64,000 nucleotides of DNA, from contig CAJUEL010000021.1 of assembly GCA_910585455.1 (NCBI GenBank), forward strand, positions 10,079 to 74,078, in the 5' to 3' direction. The position numbers and the translations under genes are program-made. The notes below the pieces were generated by a model. The model made no database searches and was not told the origin of the DNA. It saw only the letters and a program-made list of their open reading frames with translations. Below, one piece after another: positions 59,879-64,000 of the stretch. Origin of the DNA: an uncultured Eisenbergiella sp. (GTDB lineage: Bacteria > Bacillota > Clostridia > Lachnospirales > Lachnospiraceae). Every line of letters begins with the position of its first letter. Positions within the stretch are counted from its first letter, which is position 1.

Positions 59879-61252
59879 CTACGCCGACGAAGCGCCGCGC
59901 ATAAAAGCAGGCTGCTCCGTGCGGTGATAAATCATCTGATGCTCCTGGTCCATCACAAAATTCCTGTCGTCGAACAGGGACAGCTGCCGGTAGGTCACGC
60001 CGTCTGCCTCGAAGGGCAGCTTCTCCTTCGTCCCCAAAAGCTGCCTGGCAATATAATCCTCCTCCAGGCGGATCGGATACATCAGCTTCCCGCTGCAGGT
60101 GATGAAATAAAGCGCCCGCTTTAACACCACGCCGATCTTTTTCAAATGGGAAAAATCCAGCCGGCTGCTTCGCCGGGCCTGCACGATCCGCCGGGCGCTT
60201 TTCACGCCGATGCCCGGCACCCGCAGAAGCAGCTCGTAGGGCGCCCGGTTGATCTCCACCGGAAAATCCTCCAGATGGCGCAGCGCCCAGTCCGCCTTCG
60301 GGTCCAGCAGAATGTTGAAATCCGGCCTTTCCTCGCTCAAAAGCTCCCGCGCCTCAAACCCGTAAAAGCGCAGCAGCCAGTCCGCCTGATACAGCCGGTG
60401 CTCCCGCAGAAGCGGCGGTCCGCCCGGCAGCGCGGGAAGCGCCTTATCCTCATTCACATGGACAAAGGCGGAATAAAATACCCGCTTCAACGCGAATTTC
60501 TGATACAGACTTTCCGCCACGTTCAAAATCTGATAGTCGCTCTCCGGCGTCGCGCCGATGATCATCTGCGTGGACTGCCCGGCAGGCACGAACTGCGGCG
60601 CATGCCGGTAAAGCGCCACCTCGTTTTGATTGACGGTGATGCCGTTTTGAATCTGACGCATGGGCGTCAGGATGGTTTTGCGGTGCTTGTTGGGCGCAAG
60701 CCTGGACAGCCCTTCCGCCGTGGGCAGCTCCAGATTGACGCTCATCCTGTCCGCCTCAAAGCCCGCAAGGCGGATGATCTCCGGATCCGCCCCCGGGATC
60801 GCCTTGATGTGAATATACCCCTGAAAATGATATTCATGGCGCAGCCTGTAGACCGCCTGATAAATCAGTCCCATGGTATAGGTGGGATTGTATAAAATGC
60901 CGGAGCTTAAAAACAATCCCTCAATATAATTGCGCCTGTAAAACTCTATCGTCAGCCGACAAACCTCCTCCGGCGTGAAGGATGCCCGGGGGACATCATT
61001 GGAGCATCGGTTGGCGCAATACTTGCAATCATAAATGCATTCATTGGTAAAAAGAATTTTCAAAAGGCTGATGCATCTGCCATCCGACGCAAAGCTATGA
61101 CAGATTCCCGCCTTGACCGCATTGCCGATCCCCTTCCCGTCTCCCTTGCGCTCCGTACCGCTGCTGGTACACGCCACATCATATTTGGCGGCATCGCTCA
61201 AAATTTCCAGCTTTTCCATCAGGGACATCCCTGTTCCGATCCGTAATCCCAT
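59879..61252 (-). CDS. TIGR03916-family radical SAM DNA repair/modification protein
   Basis: 457 residues from the ATG at 61252, 7 bases after GGGAG. Radical SAM cluster Cys72-x3-Cys76-x2-Cys79 (ECIYDCKYCANRC), and a helix-hairpin-helix DNA-binding part near 335-365 (YELLLRVPGIGVKSARRIVQ). The HhH motif supports action on DNA. Partner of the DUF4130 protein 18 bases downstream. Confidence 0.93.
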   Translation of the reverse strand: MGLRIGTGMSLMEKLEILSDAAKYDVACTSSGTERKGDGKGIGNAVKAGICHSFASDGRCISLLKILFTNECIYDCKYCANRCSNDVPRASFTPEEVCRLTIEFYRRNYIEGLFLSSGILYNPTYTMGLIYQAVYRLRHEYHFQGYIHIKAIPGADPEIIRLAGFEADRMSVNLELPTAEGLSRLAPNKHRKTILTPMRQIQNGITVNQNEVALYRHAPQFVPAGQSTQMIIGATPESDYQILNVAESLYQKFALKRVFYSAFVHVNEDKALPALPGGPPLLREHRLYQADWLLRFYGFEARELLSEERPDFNILLDPKADWALRHLEDFPVEINRAPYELLLRVPGIGVKSARRIVQARRSSRLDFSHLKKIGVVLKRALYFITCSGKLMYPIRLEEDYIARQLLGTKEKLPFEADGVTYRQLSLFDDRNFVMDQEHQMIYHRTEQPAFMRGASSA

Positions 61253-61321
61253 AGTCGCACTCCCAAACATCAGTTCTTATATATCAATTATAGTACATAT
61301 GTTCGGAAAATGCAACCCTTT

Positions 61322-61996
61322 CTATACAAACTTTGCAAACAGCACACGCTCCGCCTCCGCAAGGCGCGCTTCAAACTGCCCGTAGAAATCCTGTTCCATG
61401 TCCCATGCCTGAAAGAAAAAACGCTCCAGCACATATAGATTGATTCGCTTTGCCGCCTCCATATCAGGCTGCGCGGTTAAAATCCCCTGCAGCCTTTGCA
61501 CAAAATCATGCCATGCCAGAATAAACCGCTCATATCGGTGAACATCCGGCATATCGATCCATTTTTTCACCCGCACCTTGGAACGGTTCGTCTTCGTGCA
61601 TTCTCCCGTCTGTAAAAAATACTGAAAAGAACCGTCCTCGTAGATTCTGCCCAGCGGAAAGAGCCTGCAAATGCCCGGACGGTACGGATGAATGCTGCAG
61701 CGCCCCGCTTCATTTAAAAAGGTACAGCAATCCCGCTCCCCCGCCATCTTCAGATTCGGCAGGATCACGCCGTCCACCACATGCAGCTCCAGATGCTTTT
61801 CCAAAAGCGCCTCAAAGCCCTCTCCCAGCGCGCCCGTCAGCCGATATCCGTCACAGGGATCCAGCAAAATGGACTCCCCCATGCCACAGCAGCAGGAAAA
61901 GCATCCCTCACAATCATGACAATCGGCCTTTACCAGATCATTCAAACCATATCTTTTTCCATCCGAAATTTCATCCAGATCCACTTCTCTGATCAT
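61322..61996 (-). CDS. YkgJ-family cysteine cluster protein
   Basis: 224 residues. CHDCEGCFSCCCGMG near 27-41 and CSIHPYRPGICRLFPLG near 102-118 form the YkgJ/PF03692 cysteine cluster, likely an Fe-S or zinc site. Often found as an accessory to oxidoreductases. GGAG lies 5 bases before the ATG. Separated by 69 bases from the radical SAM gene and possibly co-transcribed with it. Confidence 0.85.
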   Translation of the reverse strand: MIREVDLDEISDGKRYGLNDLVKADCHDCEGCFSCCCGMGESILLDPCDGYRLTGALGEGFEALLEKHLELHVVDGVILPNLKMAGERDCCTFLNEAGRCSIHPYRPGICRLFPLGRIYEDGSFQYFLQTGECTKTNRSKVRVKKWIDMPDVHRYERFILAWHDFVQRLQGILTAQPDMEAAKRINLYVLERFFFQAWDMEQDFYGQFEARLAEAERVLFAKFV

Positions 61997-62319
61997 ATCA
62001 TCTCCTTTTGGCAGGCATAACGCCCGTCCTCCGCTTTCCCGCTACTGCCCATGCTTCCTGTCAGTCAGTCTGCCGCCGGTTTTCCGCCCCGTTCCCGCTG
62101 CCCACCGTTAAACAGACTGCAAAAAATCCACGCCGCACCCAGCAACGCTTTCTTCCTATTTTATACTACCTGCAGACAGAAATCCATCTCTTTTGACGCA
62201 AAAAACACGAAAACAGGTTGCATTTTGCGGCTTTGCGCTATATGATACAGGCAGGACCTGTGATGATCCAAAAAAGACCTGTGATCCCTGCATTTTATCA
62301 GAGAAGGAGAAAACCGATT
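61997..62319. promoter_or_regulatory. Divergent region with GDPD promoter
   Basis: TTGCAT (62218-62223), 17 bases, TATGAT (62241-62246) lies 74 bases before the GDPD gene. Downstream, GACCTGTGAT occurs twice (62255 and 62277 region). The remaining bases hold nothing recognisable. Confidence 0.55.
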
Positions 62320-63048
62320 ATGGATACTGTAAAAATTAAACGTTCCCCCAACGTGCGCATGATCGCGCACCGGGGCGTCAGCGGACTGGAAACGGAAAAC
62401 ACCTGCGCCGCCTTCGTGGCTGCCGGTAACCGCAGCTATTTCGGCGTAGAGACGGATGTCCACGTCAGCGCGGACGGCGCTTTTATCATTTTTCACGATG
62501 ACAGCACAAAGCGCGTGGGGGAAGAGGAGCATATCATCGAGCAGACGGATGCCGCCACGCTGCGCGCCATGCAGCTGATCGATACGGACGGCGGTCAGAA
62601 AACCCGCAGCGATCTGCGCATTCCGCTGCTTTCCGAATACATCCGCATTTGCCGCAAATACGAAAAGGTCTGTGTGCTGGAACTGAAGAACCCCATGAGC
62701 AGCGCCGCTATCGCCGGCATCGTGGCGGACATCCGCAAAGAGGAATGGCTTTCGCAGGTCATTTTTATCTCCTTCTCCCATGAAAATCTGGTGGAGCTGC
62801 GCCGCCTGCTGCCGGACGCAAAGCTGCAGTTTCTGACCGGCGATCCCGCCGACGAAGCCCTGCTCAAGCAGCTGACTCCCTGGGGACTGGACCTGGATAT
62901 CTATTATCCTGCCCTGACCGAAGAGGGGCTTTCCCTGATGCACGCAAACGGCATTGAGGTGAACTGCTGGACGGTGGACGATCCCGCCGACGCCGAGCGT
63001 CTCGCCGCCTGGGGCGTGGACTACATCACCAGCAATATTCTGGAATAA
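62320..63048 (+). CDS. Glycerophosphodiester phosphodiesterase
   Basis: 242 residues from the ATG at 62320, with AAGGAG 8 bases upstream; the longer frame to 62218 overlaps the promoter. GDPD TIM barrel: IAHRGVSGLETENTCAAF gives the catalytic HR and E, FGVETDVHVSADGAFIIFHDD the metal-binding Glu/Asp and the second His. C-terminal NGIEVNCWTVDDPADAERL and GVDYITSN are typical. It cleaves deacylated phospholipids to glycerol 3-phosphate and an alcohol. No signal peptide, so cytoplasmic. Confidence 0.95.
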   Translation: MDTVKIKRSPNVRMIAHRGVSGLETENTCAAFVAAGNRSYFGVETDVHVSADGAFIIFHDDSTKRVGEEEHIIEQTDAATLRAMQLIDTDGGQKTRSDLRIPLLSEYIRICRKYEKVCVLELKNPMSSAAIAGIVADIRKEEWLSQVIFISFSHENLVELRRLLPDAKLQFLTGDPADEALLKQLTPWGLDLDIYYPALTEEGLSLMHANGIEVNCWTVDDPADAERLAAWGVDYITSNILE

Positions 63049-63069
63049 GTTTCCTGGCGCATAAAAAAT

Positions 63070-63100
63070 CCCGGGGCGCTCAGCTCCGGGAAAATATGAT
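63070..63100 (+). terminator. Hairpin between convergent GDPD and DUF4317 genes
   Basis: TCCCGG-ggcgctcagct-CCGGGA with AAAAT downstream on the plus strand and TTTTTTA on the minus strand, so stronger for the minus-strand gene. Confidence 0.6.
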
Positions 63101-63715
63101 CTTCTCTAAAAATTCCGGATGCATCCGCTTTTTATCCGAAAAAAAGACGTCAATCCGGTCCGTATCGGCGCTCCTGTCCGAAAAGGCAGGAAATAAAAAG
63201 CCGCATTCCGGCTCTCCCGGCTCATAATCTCCGCTCACCGGGCAAACCGCACAAATCAGGAAGCGATAAACCTCCTCCGATTCCCAAAGCCGCTCCTTGT
63301 CACTGGCCTTGATCGGCACATCATAGCTTCCATAAAAAAAGTAAACCGCATAATCCCCATCCGCCTTCCAAATCTCTCCAAAGGATTCATAGAAAACGTC
63401 CAGCATCGCATCATCCTTGAGCTCACACGCCAAAAGCGCCGTCAGCATTTGCCAGGTGCTTCCCGGCCGCTGATCCGCCTTTTCAAAATGATGCTCCTTC
63501 AGTTCCACATTGGTCTTCGAAAAAGGAATCGCCTTTGCGATCTCCAGATTGCGCCGCTGATCCTGCGCCGACAGATTTTTAAAATGCTTATGAAAGGTCC
63601 CGTCCACAAATCCGTCCCGATCCAGATATGCCCCCGCAATTTGAAAAAAACAATTCCGCTGCAGCGTCATACGCCTTGTCAGCTCCAGCATATCTTCCCG
63701 GTTTATCTGTCCCAT
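63080..63715 (-). CDS. Short DUF4317-like protein
   Basis: 211 residues from the ATG at 63715, 9 bases after GGAGG; the longer frame is rejected for lack of a site. The text REDMLELTRRMTLQRNCFFQIAGAYLD, KDDAMLDVFYESF, ICAVCPVSGDYEPG and CGFLFPAFSDRSADTDRIDVFFSDKK follows DUF4317 proteins of Lachnospiraceae closely, but those are about 380-400 residues and continue well beyond. The C-terminal half is missing here, without visible remains upstream of 63080. Function unknown. Confidence 0.7.
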   Translation of the reverse strand: MGQINREDMLELTRRMTLQRNCFFQIAGAYLDRDGFVDGTFHKHFKNLSAQDQRRNLEIAKAIPFSKTNVELKEHHFEKADQRPGSTWQMLTALLACELKDDAMLDVFYESFGEIWKADGDYAVYFFYGSYDVPIKASDKERLWESEEVYRFLICAVCPVSGDYEPGEPECGFLFPAFSDRSADTDRIDVFFSDKKRMHPEFLEKIIFSRS

Positions 63716-64000
63716 CTGCCCATGCCTCCATTGGCGCCACACAGCCATCACCTGTAACCTCTTATGCAAAACAGATTCACGCTATGGCGCCTCAATATTC
63801 ATAATTCCATATTGCTTCAACTCCCGGCTCTAAACCGGCACTGGAAGTATATCTGTTCTCCCCATCTTAACCTATCGCTTGCAAAAATGATGATACCATA
63901 ACCGCTTTACTTTATCAATCATCTTTTTTCCGAAGCCAGCTCTGTTCAGGATAACCGCATAAAGTTACAATAAAGTTACAAAAGTAATGGTTTGCCCATT
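63716..64000. other. Terminal non-coding stretch
   Basis: 285 AT-rich bases with no supported gene. AAAGTTACA is repeated (63962-63970 and 63973-63981 region); a promoter for the DUF4317 gene or for a gene beyond the window may lie here. Confidence 0.4.

Overview
The window looks like chromosomal DNA of a Gram-positive anaerobic gut-type Clostridia, most probably a Lachnospiraceae member. The pointers are strong AGGAGG-type ribosome binding sites, a fermentative acetate kinase/phosphotransacetylase pair, a phosphofructokinase with the residues of the pyrophosphate-dependent type, a BceRS-BceAB module, TIGR04086 and DUF4317 proteins, and corrinoid methyltransferases. Most of the DNA is moderately GC-rich. 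Several AT-richer patches (a GNAT gene near 12.6-13.2 kb, a restriction-modification island at 33.2-35.9 kb, and a small HTH gene at 2.6-3.1 kb) look acquired.

Layout. 0-2.2 kb: two tandem GH39-like glycoside hydrolases (the first cut by the window edge) behind a promoter with an operator-like palindrome. 2.6-6.5 kb: an XRE regulator, then a surface-polysaccharide acylation cassette (MBOAT acyltransferase, SGNH protein, secreted transglutaminase-like protein). 6.5-10.6 kb: ackA, pta and a PPi-type phosphofructokinase. 11-12.4 kb: a CaCA-family cation exchanger under a yybP-ykoY (Mn2+) riboswitch. 12.6-19.7 kb: GNAT, MATE pump, flotillin, CofE-like ligase, an HExxH protein and a ParE/RelE-type toxin-antitoxin pair. 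19.8-24.6 kb: BceRS/BceAB-type antimicrobial-peptide sensing and detoxification with a recognisable operator, followed by tRNA-Leu(UAG). 25-32.8 kb: second MATE pump, membrane proteins, a CNNM/CorC protein, a GHKL kinase / NfeD / FloA / LytTR set and an Sfp-type phosphopantetheinyl transferase. 32.9-35.9 kb: a broken DUF4143 gene next to Vsr, a putative restriction enzyme, a C5 methyltransferase and an HTH ORF interrupted by an in-frame TGA. 36-41 kb: membrane XRE regulator, GH25 muramidase with SH3 domains, Sel1 protein, NhaC antiporter. 41.7-44.4 kb: purC and an ECF sigma/DUF4179 pair. 44.4-50.3 kb: a six-gene corrinoid methyltransferase operon containing four different UroD-fold proteins, one corrinoid protein and a DUF2284 protein; this is the best candidate for an undescribed system. 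50.9-54.6 kb: repeat lipoprotein, cutC, an AraC-GGDEF fusion, GH13 enzyme. 55-61.3 kb: DNA-repair genes (nfo, nuclease-helicase fusion, TIGR03915/TIGR03916 pair) beside a non-coding stretch with three DnaA-box matches and twin operator-like palindromes. 61.3-63.8 kb: YkgJ-type cysteine cluster protein, glycerophosphodiesterase, short DUF4317 protein.

The intergenic DNA is unusual. It carries several families of palindromes: about 320-335 bp near-perfect inverted repeats (8.9 kb, 17.7 kb, a half copy at 41.4 kb), a 154-155 bp nested hairpin in two copies (10.75 and 41.2 kb), a 222 bp element with 64 bp perfect arms (50.4 kb), and many short GTAACAGTTCAG-type palindromes, some combined into composites (12.05 and 54.7 kb). 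Within families the sequence differs between copies while arm complementarity is kept, which suggests that the folded structure matters or that the elements spread as hairpins.
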